A DNA stretch of 14,939 nt. Origin: Bifidobacteriaceae bacterium. GTDB taxonomy: Bacteria; Actinomycetota; Actinomycetes; Actinomycetales; WQXJ01. The notes under the pieces are model-generated. The model was given only the letters and a program-made list of their open reading frames with translations, did no database searches and had not been told where the DNA came from. The stretch is taken from positions 1 to 14,939 of the forward strand of contig JAISCU010000059.1 in NCBI GenBank assembly GCA_031265345.1, written 5' to 3'. Made by a program: the position numbers and the translations under genes. Shown in pieces: positions 7,758 through 14,939 of this stretch; the first letter of the stretch is position 1; every line of letters begins with the position of its first letter.

Positions 7758-7798
7758 TTGCGGGAGGACGCATAATCATGCGATAGGATGGGCGGATG
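7758..7798 (+). promoter_or_regulatory. Predicted argC operon promoter with leaderless start
   Basis: TAGGAT at 7784-7789 is a good actinobacterial -10. The next six bases lead directly to the ATG at 7796, so the predicted +1 is the A of the start codon. The only purine-rich block (GGGAGG, 7762-7767) is about 28 nt upstream and too far to serve as a ribosome site. A possible -35 is TTGCGG at 7758-7763, with a rather long 20-bp spacer. Confidence 0.5.
7767..7784. promoter_or_regulatory. Candidate ARG box (ArgR operator)
   Basis: The palindrome CGCAT-AATC-ATGCG (7769-7782) is an AT-rich island in GC-rich DNA and has the form of the 18-bp ARG boxes bound by ArgR. It lies between the putative -35 and -10 of argC, where bound ArgR-arginine would block RNA polymerase. 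ArgR hexamers often bind two boxes; the preceding 18 bp (7747-7764) are also AT-rich and may be a degenerate second box, but their symmetry is poor. ArgR is encoded in the same operon. Confidence 0.55.
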
Positions 7799-8857
7799 AG
7801 TTTCAGCGTGGCGGTGGCCGGGGCCTCGGGGTACGCCGGGGGAGAGGTCCTGCGGTTGCTGGCGGCCCATCCAGACGCCCAAATCGGGTCGGTGACAGCC
7901 AACGCCAACGCCGGGCAGCGACTGGGCGAGCACCATCCCCACATCGCTACCCTCGCGGACCGCGAATTGGCCGAGACCACCATCGAGATCCTCAAGGGGC
8001 ACGACGTGATCATCCTGGCCCTTCCTCACGGCAAGTCCGGGGAGATCGCGGCGGCACTGGAACAAGCGGCCCCAGAAGCAGTCCTGGTCGACCTGGGCGC
8101 CGACCACCGCCTGGAGGACCCACAGGACTGGGCCGACTACTACGGCGGCGAGCATCCTGGGACCTGGACCTACGGATTGCCGGAACTGCTGCTCGGCCGA
8201 ACTGGCAAGAAGCAACGCGAAGCCCTCAAGAACGCCAAACGCATCGCCGTGCCGGGATGCAACGTCACCGCCGTCACCCTGGCCCTCGCGCCCGGAATCG
8301 CGGCGGGCACGATCAGCCCGCAAGACCTGGTGGCGGTCCTGGCCAACGGCGTCTCGGGCGCGGGCAAGAGCCTGAAACCGCACCTGGCGGCCAGCGAGAT
8401 CCTGGGTTCGGCCAGCCCCTACGCGGTGGGCGGCTCCCACCGCCACATCCCGGAGATCGTCCAGAACCTCGGCCAAGCGGGGGCCAGCCCCAAAGCCACC
8501 ATCAGCTTCACCCCCACCCTGGTGCCGATGAGCCGGGGCATCCTCGCCACCGTCACCGCAAAGCCGGGACCGCAGTTCGACCCGGTCAGGGTCCGCCAGC
8601 CCTGGCAAAAGGCCTACCAGGACGAACGTTTCGTCAGACTGCTCCCACCGGGCCAGTGGCCGTCGACCGCCCAGACCCTCGGCGCGAACAGCGCCCTGGT
8701 CCAAGTCGCCTACGACCCCAAAGCCGGCCGCGTGGTCGTCATCGCCGCGATCGACAACCTGGTCAAGGGCACGGCGGGGGCCGCCATCCAATCGATCAAC
8801 CTGGCCTTGGGCCTGCCGGAGGGAACCGGCCTGGAACTGAACGGAGTCGCTCCATGA
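7796..8857 (+). CDS. argC: N-acetyl-gamma-glutamyl-phosphate reductase
   Basis: ArgC reduces N-acetylglutamyl phosphate to N-acetylglutamate semialdehyde with NADPH, the third step of the pathway. The 353 residues begin with the nucleotide-binding loop [18 protein letters not shown]. The catalytic cysteine is C155 in [13 protein letters not shown], and the SHRHIPEI block holds the conserved histidines H215 and H217. [11 protein letters not shown] and the C-terminal [14 protein letters not shown] are further family hallmarks. The length is normal. The ATG at 7796 is supported by alignment of the dinucleotide-binding fold right at the N terminus and by the -10 spacing; there is no usable Shine-Dalgarno. 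It is the first gene of the operon, and its TGA overlaps the argJ ATG by 4 bp. Confidence 0.96.
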   Translation: MSFSVAVAGASGYAGGEVLRLLAAHPDAQIGSVTANANAGQRLGEHHPHIATLADRELAETTIEILKGHDVIILALPHGKSGEIAAALEQAAPEAVLVDLGADHRLEDPQDWADYYGGEHPGTWTYGLPELLLGRTGKKQREALKNAKRIAVPGCNVTAVTLALAPGIAAGTISPQDLVAVLANGVSGAGKSLKPHLAASEILGSASPYAVGGSHRHIPEIVQNLGQAGASPKATISFTPTLVPMSRGILATVTAKPGPQFDPVRVRQPWQKAYQDERFVRLLPPGQWPSTAQTLGANSALVQVAYDPKAGRVVVIAAIDNLVKGTAGAAIQSINLALGLPEGTGLELNGVAP

Positions 8858-10047
8858 CCGTGACCGCAGCGAAGGGATTCAGAGCCGTCGGGGTGGCGGC
8901 CGGGATCAAACCGACTGGCGCCAAGGACATGGCTCTGGTGGTGAACGATGCCGCCGCCGCAGTCTCCGCCGCCGCCGCCGTCTTCACCACGAACCGGTTC
9001 GCAGCCGCCCCGGTGCTGGTCTCTCGCGAAGCGATGGCCATCGCGGAGGGAGGGTACTCGGTGCCGAGGGCCGTGATCCTCAACTCCGGCGGCGCGAACG
9101 CCTGCACGGGGGCGGAGGGCTACGACGACGCGAAGCAGCCCGCCTCAGCCCTGGCCCGCAGGCTGGGTCTGAAGGCCGAGGAGGTCCTGGTCTGCTCGAC
9201 CGGTCTGATCGGGGAGCGCCTGCCGGTGGGGAAGCTGCTGGCCGGGACGCATCAGGGCATAGTCGCGCTGGCCGGGACCGAGCAGGCCGGGCAAGACGCC
9301 GCCGAGGCGATCATGACCACGGACACCCGCCCCAAGACCGCCGCGATCGAGGACCCGGAAAGTGGCTACGTGATCGGCGGCATGGCCAAAGGCGCTGGGA
9401 TGCTGGCGCCGGAACTGGCCACCATGCTGGTGGTGATCACGACGGACGCGCTGATCGACCGGCCCACCGCCCAGCAAGCCCTCGAACAGGCTTGCGCCAA
9501 GTCGTTCCAGCGGATCGACTCGGACGGCTGCCTCTCGACCAACGACACGGTCATCTTGCTGGCGTCCGGCGCGTCCGGGCGCGAACCCGAGCCGCAGCAC
9601 TTCACCAAGAAACTGACCGAGCTGGCCCAGGACCTGGCCCGCCAGTTGATCGCGGACGCGGAGGGGGCGCATCACGAGGTGGCGGTCAACGTGACCGGGG
9701 CGTTGACGGAGGATGGCGCGCTGGCTGTGGCGCGCGGCATCGCCCGCTCGAATCTGTTCAAGACGGCTATCGCCGGGAACGACCCGAACTGGGGACGCAT
9801 CTTGAGCGCGGCGGGGACCATCCCCGAAGAGGTGGCCCCGTTCGACCCGAACCGGGTCGACGTCCAGATCAACGGCGTCATGGTGTGCCGGGCGGGCGGC
9901 GTGGGGGAGCCGCGCGACCTGGTCGATCTGACCCCCCGCCAAGTGGACGTGACGGTCGATCTGCACGCCGGTCAAGCCGAGGCGACCATCTGGACCAACG
10001 ACCTGACGCACGAGTACGTCTCCATCAACGCGGATTACTCCTCATGA
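8854..10047 (+). CDS. argJ: Glutamate N-acetyltransferase (ornithine acetyltransferase), ArgJ
   Basis: ArgJ moves the acetyl group from N-acetylornithine to glutamate, recycling it and making the pathway cyclic. Some members also make N-acetylglutamate from acetyl-CoA; the sequence does not tell me which type this is. The 397-residue precursor has the self-cleavage site in [21 protein letters not shown], where family members cut between Ala and Thr (A189/T190); T190 becomes the N-terminal nucleophile of the beta chain. Other hallmarks are [32 protein letters not shown] and [14 protein letters not shown]. The frame is open far upstream of 8854, but that part crosses argC and repeats. The start is fixed by the ATGA overlap with argC and by family length. 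ACGGAG lies 7 nt upstream as a modest ribosome site. Confidence 0.96.
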   Translation: MTVTAAKGFRAVGVAAGIKPTGAKDMALVVNDAAAAVSAAAAVFTTNRFAAAPVLVSREAMAIAEGGYSVPRAVILNSGGANACTGAEGYDDAKQPASALARRLGLKAEEVLVCSTGLIGERLPVGKLLAGTHQGIVALAGTEQAGQDAAEAIMTTDTRPKTAAIEDPESGYVIGGMAKGAGMLAPELATMLVVITTDALIDRPTAQQALEQACAKSFQRIDSDGCLSTNDTVILLASGASGREPEPQHFTKKLTELAQDLARQLIADAEGAHHEVAVNVTGALTEDGALAVARGIARSNLFKTAIAGNDPNWGRILSAAGTIPEEVAPFDPNRVDVQINGVMVCRAGGVGEPRDLVDLTPRQVDVTVDLHAGQAEATIWTNDLTHEYVSINADYSS

Positions 10048-10955
10048 CCGTCGACATCACCCCCGAGCTGAAGGCCGCGGTCCTGATCGAGGCCCTGCCC
10101 TGGCTGGAGCAGTTCGGCGGCGCGGTCGTGGTGGTCAAGTACGGCGGCCACGCCATGGTCGACGACCAGCTGAAGGCCGCGTTCGCGGAGGACATGGTCT
10201 TCCTGCGGAGGGTCGGGCTGAGGCCGGTGGTGGTCCACGGCGGCGGCCCCCAGATCAACGACATGCTGCGCCGCCTGGGCATAGCCACCGAGTTCCAAGC
10301 CGGCCTGCGCGTGACCACGCCGGAGACCATGGACGTGGTCCGGATGGTCCTGACCGGCCAGGTCAGCCGCGAATTGGTGGGCCTGATCAACGCCCACGGC
10401 CCGTTCGCGGTCGGCATGTCCGGCGAGGACGCCGCCCTCTACCAGGCCCGCCGCCGCACCGCCCGCGTGGACGGCGTCGAGGTCGATGTGGGCCTGGTCG
10501 GCGACGTGGTGCATGTCAACGCCTCGGCCGTCCGCGACCTGTTGGAGGCCGGGCGCATCCCGGTCATCTCGGGCATCGCCCCGGACCTGGACGAGCCCGG
10601 CGGGGTGCTCAACATCAACGCCGATTTGGCGGCGTCCGCCCTGGCCGTGGCCTTGCGCGCGCGCAAATTGGTGATCCTGACGGACGTCGAGGGCCTCTAC
10701 CGCGACTGGCCGGACCCCGCCTCCCTGATCCACCGGATCTGCGCCGCCGAGTTGACCGCCATGATGCCCGCCATCGCCAGTGGCATGCAGCCCAAGATGG
10801 AGGCCTGCCTGCGGGCCGTCCGCGCGGGGGTCCCCCAGGCCCATGTGATCGACGGCCGCCAGGCCCACTCGCTGTTGACCGAGATCTTCACCGACCAAGG
10901 GGTGGGCACCATGGTGGTGGACCCCGATCTGGAGGTGCCCGATGCCGCTCGCTGA
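10044..10955 (+). CDS. argB: Acetylglutamate kinase
   Basis: ArgB phosphorylates N-acetylglutamate on its side-chain carboxylate with ATP and is often the arginine-controlled step. The 303 residues show the amino acid kinase fold. VVKYGGHAM (30-38, K32) binds ATP phosphates and [10 protein letters not shown] (63-72) is the second glycine loop. LNINADLAA (189-197) and LTDVEGLY (212-219) are further family blocks, and [10 protein letters not shown] (246-255, K251) stabilises the transition state. The stretch [11 protein letters not shown] (14-24) before the core matches the N-terminal helix present in arginine-inhibited hexameric enzymes, so feedback inhibition by arginine is likely. The start overlaps the argJ stop by 4 bp (ATGA); the longer upstream frame is discarded because it lies inside argJ. 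Confidence 0.96.
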   Translation: MTVDITPELKAAVLIEALPWLEQFGGAVVVVKYGGHAMVDDQLKAAFAEDMVFLRRVGLRPVVVHGGGPQINDMLRRLGIATEFQAGLRVTTPETMDVVRMVLTGQVSRELVGLINAHGPFAVGMSGEDAALYQARRRTARVDGVEVDVGLVGDVVHVNASAVRDLLEAGRIPVISGIAPDLDEPGGVLNINADLAASALAVALRARKLVILTDVEGLYRDWPDPASLIHRICAAELTAMMPAIASGMQPKMEACLRAVRAGVPQAHVIDGRQAHSLLTEIFTDQGVGTMVVDPDLEVPDAAR

Positions 10956-12165
10956 CCTCGCCTTGGAACAGTATGCCGGGCGTCTGCTCGGGGTTTTCGC
11001 CCCCGCTCTGGTGTTGGAGCGCGGCCAGGGGGCGCTGGTTTGGGACGTGGACGGGCGCGAGTACCTGGACCTGTTCGGCGGGATCGCCGTCAACGCGCTG
11101 GGTCATGCCCACCCGGCCTGGGTGGAGGCTTTGTCGAGTCAAGCCGCCCGCCTTGGGCACATCTCGAACATCTACGCCTCCCAGCCGCAGATCGAACTGG
11201 CGGGCAAGCTGCTGGAGCTCACCGCCGCCGCGCCGGAGGGCCGGGTCTTCTTCGCCAACTCCGGCACCGAGGCCAACGAGGCCGCGCTCAAGGCGGTCCT
11301 GCGGCGTCCCGGCGGCCACGACCGATTGTTGGCGCTGGAGGGATCGTTCCACGGGAGGACCCTGGGCGCGTTGTCGCTCACCTCGAAAGACGCGTACCGG
11401 AAGCCGTTCGACGGTTTCACCGGGCCGGTCGAGTTCTTGCCTTTCGGCGACCTGGCTGCCCTGGAGGCCGCCCTGGATCAGGGCGGGGTGGCCGCAGTGA
11501 TCCTGGAGGTCATCCAGGGCGAGGCCGGAGTGGTGCCGTTGCCGCCCGCCTACCTGGCTGCGGCCAGACGGCTGACCAGGAAGCATGGCGCGCTGTTGTG
11601 GATCGACGAGGTCCAGACCGGGATGGGGCGGACCGGGACCTGGATGGGCTACCTGAATCCAGCGCTGGGCGGACCGCTCTCGGGCGCGACTGGTGCGCTG
11701 GAAGAGGCCCCCGACCTGGTGACCCTCGCCAAAGGACTGGGCGCGGGGTTCCCCATCGGCGCGATGGTGGCGATGAAGGCCGAAGCGGCCGGGCTGCTGC
11801 GGCCGGGGGACCACGGCACCACCTTCGGCGGCGGCCCGTTGGCGGCGGCAGCCGCCCTCGCCACCATCAAGGCCATCGAGGACGAGGAGCTGATGGCGCA
11901 CGCCGCCGAGTTGGGCGCGCAGTGGCGGGGCGCGCTCGCCACCGTGCCCGGTGTCAAGACGACGCGGGGGGCGGGGCTGCTGAGCGGCATCGTCCTCGAA
12001 GAGCCCAACGCCCCGGCCGTGGTCAAGGCGGCCCAAGCGGCGGGGTTCCTGATCAACGCCACCGGGCCGGACGTGCTGCGCCTGGCACCGCCGCTGGTCC
12101 TGACCGAGCCCCAGGCCCAGCGCTTCACCGACGCTCTTCCCACGATCCTGAAGGAGGCGGCATGA
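10942..12165 (+). CDS. argD: Acetylornithine aminotransferase
   Basis: ArgD converts N-acetylglutamate semialdehyde to N-acetylornithine with glutamate as amino donor and pyridoxal phosphate as cofactor. The 407 residues belong to class III aminotransferases. Landmarks are [25 protein letters not shown] (106-117), [33 protein letters not shown] (D222 pairs with the pyridine nitrogen) and the Schiff-base lysine K264 in [13 protein letters not shown]. Between GRTGTW and LVTLAKG there are about 13 more residues than in E. coli ArgD, as I recall that sequence; they are rich in Gly, Ala and Pro. The ATG at 10942 overlaps the end of argB by 14 bp. GGAGG at 10931-10935, 6 nt upstream, is a good ribosome site and supports this start. 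Confidence 0.95.
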   Translation: MPLADLALEQYAGRLLGVFAPALVLERGQGALVWDVDGREYLDLFGGIAVNALGHAHPAWVEALSSQAARLGHISNIYASQPQIELAGKLLELTAAAPEGRVFFANSGTEANEAALKAVLRRPGGHDRLLALEGSFHGRTLGALSLTSKDAYRKPFDGFTGPVEFLPFGDLAALEAALDQGGVAAVILEVIQGEAGVVPLPPAYLAAARRLTRKHGALLWIDEVQTGMGRTGTWMGYLNPALGGPLSGATGALEEAPDLVTLAKGLGAGFPIGAMVAMKAEAAGLLRPGDHGTTFGGGPLAAAAALATIKAIEDEELMAHAAELGAQWRGALATVPGVKTTRGAGLLSGIVLEEPNAPAVVKAAQAAGFLINATGPDVLRLAPPLVLTEPQAQRFTDALPTILKEAA

Positions 12166-13112
12166 CCGTCCGGCATTTCCTCAAAGACAGCTCCATCACC
12201 TCGGCCGAGCAGGCCGAGATCCTGCGCCTGGCCATCGAGGTCAAAGCCGACCGGCTGAAGTACCAGCCGTTGGCGGGACCCCGCGCGGTCGCAGTGTTGA
12301 CGGACAAGCCGACGCTGCGGACGCAACTGTCGTTCTGCGTCGGGGTGGCGGAACTGGGCGGCTATCCGATGTTCGTGGACGGCAAACTGGCCGGGGTGGG
12401 CGCCCGCGAGTCGGTGGCCGATGTCGCTCGCGTGCTCGGGCGGCAGGTCTCGGCCATCGTCTGGAGGACCTACGGCCAGGACCGGATCGAGGACATGGCG
12501 GCGCACGTGGACGTTCCGGTGATCAACGCCTTGACCGACGATTACCACCCCTGCCAAGTGCTGGCCGACCTGCAGACGGTGGCGGAGCATCGCGGCGGGG
12601 TGGACCGGTTGCCGGGCGCCAAGCTGGCGTACTTCGGCGACGGCGCCAACAACATGGCGCAGTCGTATCTGCTCGGCGGCGCGCTGGCGGGCATGGACGT
12701 GGTGATCGCGACCCCCGCCCAGTACCAGCCGAAGGCTGAGATCCTGGCCGAGGCCCGGGCGATCGCGGACCTGAGCGGCGGCAGCGTGACGGTGACGGCG
12801 GATGCCGGGGCGGCGGCATCGGCGGCGGATGTCGTGGCGACCGACACCTGGGTGTCGATGGGGCAGGAAGACGACGCGGCCGCGCGGCAATCGCCGTTCG
12901 TGCCCTTCCGGGTGGACGCGGCGCTGATGGACTTGGCGGCGCCGGACGCGATCTTCATCCACTGCCTGCCCGCCTATCGCGGCAACGAGGTGACCGCCGA
13001 CGTGATCGACGGGCCGCGCTCGCGGGTCTGGGACGAGGCCGAGAACCGCCTGCACGCCCAGAAAGCATTGCTGATCTGGCTGTTGGCGCGGGCGGCCGAT
13101 GGGCGGGCGTGA
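12162..13112 (+). CDS. argF: Ornithine carbamoyltransferase
   Basis: ArgF joins ornithine and carbamoyl phosphate to give citrulline. The 316 residues align well with actinobacterial ArgF. HPCQ is at 129-132, FGDGANNMAQS at 158-168, DTWVSMGQE at 228-236, HCLPAYRG at 267-274, and WDEAENRLHAQKALL near the C terminus. The odd point is the carbamoyl-phosphate motif: where most transcarbamylases have S-T-R-T-R after KP, this protein has T51-L52-R53-T54-Q55. R53 and T54 are kept, but the last arginine is a glutamine. The rest of the active site, including the ornithine-binding DxxxSMG block, is intact, so I still call it an ornithine enzyme. Its start overlaps the argD stop by 4 bp; AAGGAGG at 12151-12157 is a good ribosome site. 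Confidence 0.93.
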   Translation: MTVRHFLKDSSITSAEQAEILRLAIEVKADRLKYQPLAGPRAVAVLTDKPTLRTQLSFCVGVAELGGYPMFVDGKLAGVGARESVADVARVLGRQVSAIVWRTYGQDRIEDMAAHVDVPVINALTDDYHPCQVLADLQTVAEHRGGVDRLPGAKLAYFGDGANNMAQSYLLGGALAGMDVVIATPAQYQPKAEILAEARAIADLSGGSVTVTADAGAAASAADVVATDTWVSMGQEDDAAARQSPFVPFRVDAALMDLAAPDAIFIHCLPAYRGNEVTADVIDGPRSRVWDEAENRLHAQKALLIWLLARAADGRA

Positions 13113-13646
13113 CATGGCGGCGGGCGTGGCGGCGGGCGTGGTGGCGCTGCCGGCCACCAAGACCGCGCGCCAAGCCCTGATCCGGCAGATCATCCGCGAC
13201 CAGGAGATCCGGTCGCAGACGCAACTGGCAACCTGCTTGGCCGCGTCCGGCCTGGAGGTGACCCAGGCGACTCTGAGCCGCGACCTGGTCGAGTTGCGGG
13301 CGGACAAGATGCGCCTGGCCGACGGCTCGCGTATCTACGCCCTGCCGGCCGAAGGCGGGGAAACGGCGCTGGAGGCGGCCCTCAGCCATGAGATGCTGGC
13401 CGCGCGGTTGCGCCGATTGGCGGCGGAACTGCTGGTCAGCGCCGAGGGCAGCGCCAACATGGTGGTCGCCCGGACGCCGCCTGGGGCGGCCCACTTTCTG
13501 GCCTCGGCGATCGACCAGTCTTTCTTCCCCGGTGTCATGGGGACCATCGCGGGCGATGACACCATCATCTTGGTGACCCGCGATCGGGACGGCGGGCCCC
13601 AGATCGCGGCCCGGTTCACACAGTTGGCGAACGAAGGAGAAGGCTC

Positions 13647-13650
<4 letters not shown>
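13099..13650 (+). CDS. argR: Arginine repressor
   Basis: ArgR senses arginine and binds ARG boxes to repress arginine synthesis. From the first ATG the protein has 183 residues. The N-terminal winged helix-turn-helix spans about 38-72 with the recognition block [11 protein letters not shown] (56-66). The C-terminal domain, with [14 protein letters not shown] (126-139) and [12 protein letters not shown] (148-159), forms the hexamer and binds arginine through the GDD acidic pair. The start is uncertain. ATG 13099 overlaps argF by 14 bp, while ATG 13114 lies 1 nt after the argF stop and gives a 178-residue protein. GTG codons follow in a GGCGGGCGTG repeat, and family alignment begins only around residue 20 (TKTARQALI). 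Its likely target is the palindrome upstream of argC, which would make the operon self-regulated. It overlaps argG by 4 bp. Confidence 0.93.
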
Positions 13651-14857
<1,207 letters not shown>

Positions 14858-14861
<4 letters not shown>

Positions 14862-14939
14862 ATGCGGACGCTCTGCGTGAAGCGGCTGACATCGGCTGGG
14901 CGGACATTGCGGCCGGAAGGTACGTCGATGTGGCAGACG
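14858..14939 (+). CDS. Start of an unidentified gene overlapping argG (not obviously argH)
   Basis: The ATG overlaps the argG stop by 4 bp, the same ATGA junction used throughout the operon, and GAGGA at 14844-14848 gives a ribosome site 9 nt upstream. The frame stays open to the right edge, giving 27 residues: [17 protein letters not shown] then [12 protein letters not shown] at codon positions 1, 2 and 3 is about 73, 50 and 65 percent. The 1-over-2 pattern supports this frame over the competing ATG at 14862. The peptide lacks the LWGGRF block that opens ArgH. Its short acidic helix and the W-x-DI-x2-GR pattern recall small antitoxins of type II modules, but that is only an impression from 27 residues. 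Confidence 0.5.

Larger units (their letters stand above)
7309..7795. other. Non-coding region between lysX and argC
   Basis: No convincing gene lies in these 487 bp; the open frames here have no ribosome site or family resemblance and run through repeats. The contents are a REP-like inverted repeat just after the lysX stop, two copies of a hairpin-forming 62-bp repeat, and the argC promoter with an ARG-box candidate. A perfect 9-bp inverted pair (ACGGGTCCG 7383-7391, CGGACCCGT 7466-7474) and a 10-bp direct repeat (CAGGTCAGAC at 7363 and 7618) are also present. No GC hairpin with a T-run, as expected for a classical terminator, is seen after lysX. Confidence 0.7.

Noticed and set aside
7337..7786. 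Small plus-strand open frame of 149 codons in the lysX-argC gap
   Set aside because: It runs through both hairpin repeats and the argC promoter, has no ribosome site and resembles no family.
7402..8853. Upstream extension of the argJ frame
   Set aside because: It crosses the hairpin repeats and argC in another frame, is Arg/Pro/Gly-rich, and the ArgJ family starts at the ATGA junction at 8854.
14862..14939. Alternative ATG one base after the argG stop
   Set aside because: Its second codon position is more GC-rich than its first, unlike real genes here, and the ATG at 14858 keeps the operon's overlap pattern.

Overview
The window is very GC-rich and gene-dense. Its gene content and order point to an actinobacterium (Actinomycetota): the arginine order argC-J-B-D-F-R-G, a LysX-type fusion of a lysyl-phosphatidylglycerol synthase with a lysyl-tRNA synthetase, a DUF222/HNH (13E12-type) protein, and TANNNT -10 elements placed right at start codons. 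I cannot place it more finely. The unusual ornithine transcarbamylase motif may point to a particular suborder, but that would need a database search.

Left part (1-3891). The left edge cuts the C-terminal half of a DUF222/HNH-endonuclease-like protein. Next is a complete stand-alone Fic-domain protein with its own N-terminal inhibitory motif and a long C-terminal tail that I do not recognise. It converges on a CPA1/NhaP-type Na+/H+ antiporter on the minus strand. The antiporter is divergent from lysX across a 174-bp promoter region.

Middle (3892-7795). lysX encodes a 1138-residue fusion: membrane segments, a DUF2156 aminoacyl-PG synthase domain, an OB fold and a class II LysRS catalytic domain. 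It probably makes lysyl-phosphatidylglycerol, using its own Lys-tRNA. After it lies a 487-bp non-coding region. This holds a REP-like inverted repeat, two copies of a 62-bp hairpin-forming repeat 136 bp apart, and the arg operon promoter.

Right part (7796-14939). Seven arginine genes are packed with overlapping or touching ends (mostly ATGA junctions): argC, argJ, argB, argD, argF, argR, argG. Together they run the cyclic acetylated pathway from N-acetylglutamate to argininosuccinate. The operon carries its own ArgR regulator, and a GCAT-N4-ATGC palindrome (an ARG-box candidate) sits just upstream of the argC -10. The argC -10 hexamer is placed so that transcription would start at the A of the ATG, so the first gene is probably leaderless. 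An eighth reading frame overlaps the end of argG by 4 bp and runs off the right edge. It does not look like the start of ArgH, which is what usually follows.

The most notable points are the hairpin repeat pair, the repeated leaderless-promoter geometry at three genes, the altered carbamoyl-phosphate motif in ArgF, the Fic protein with its unusual tail, and the non-ArgH frame after argG. I found no wholly new multi-gene system.
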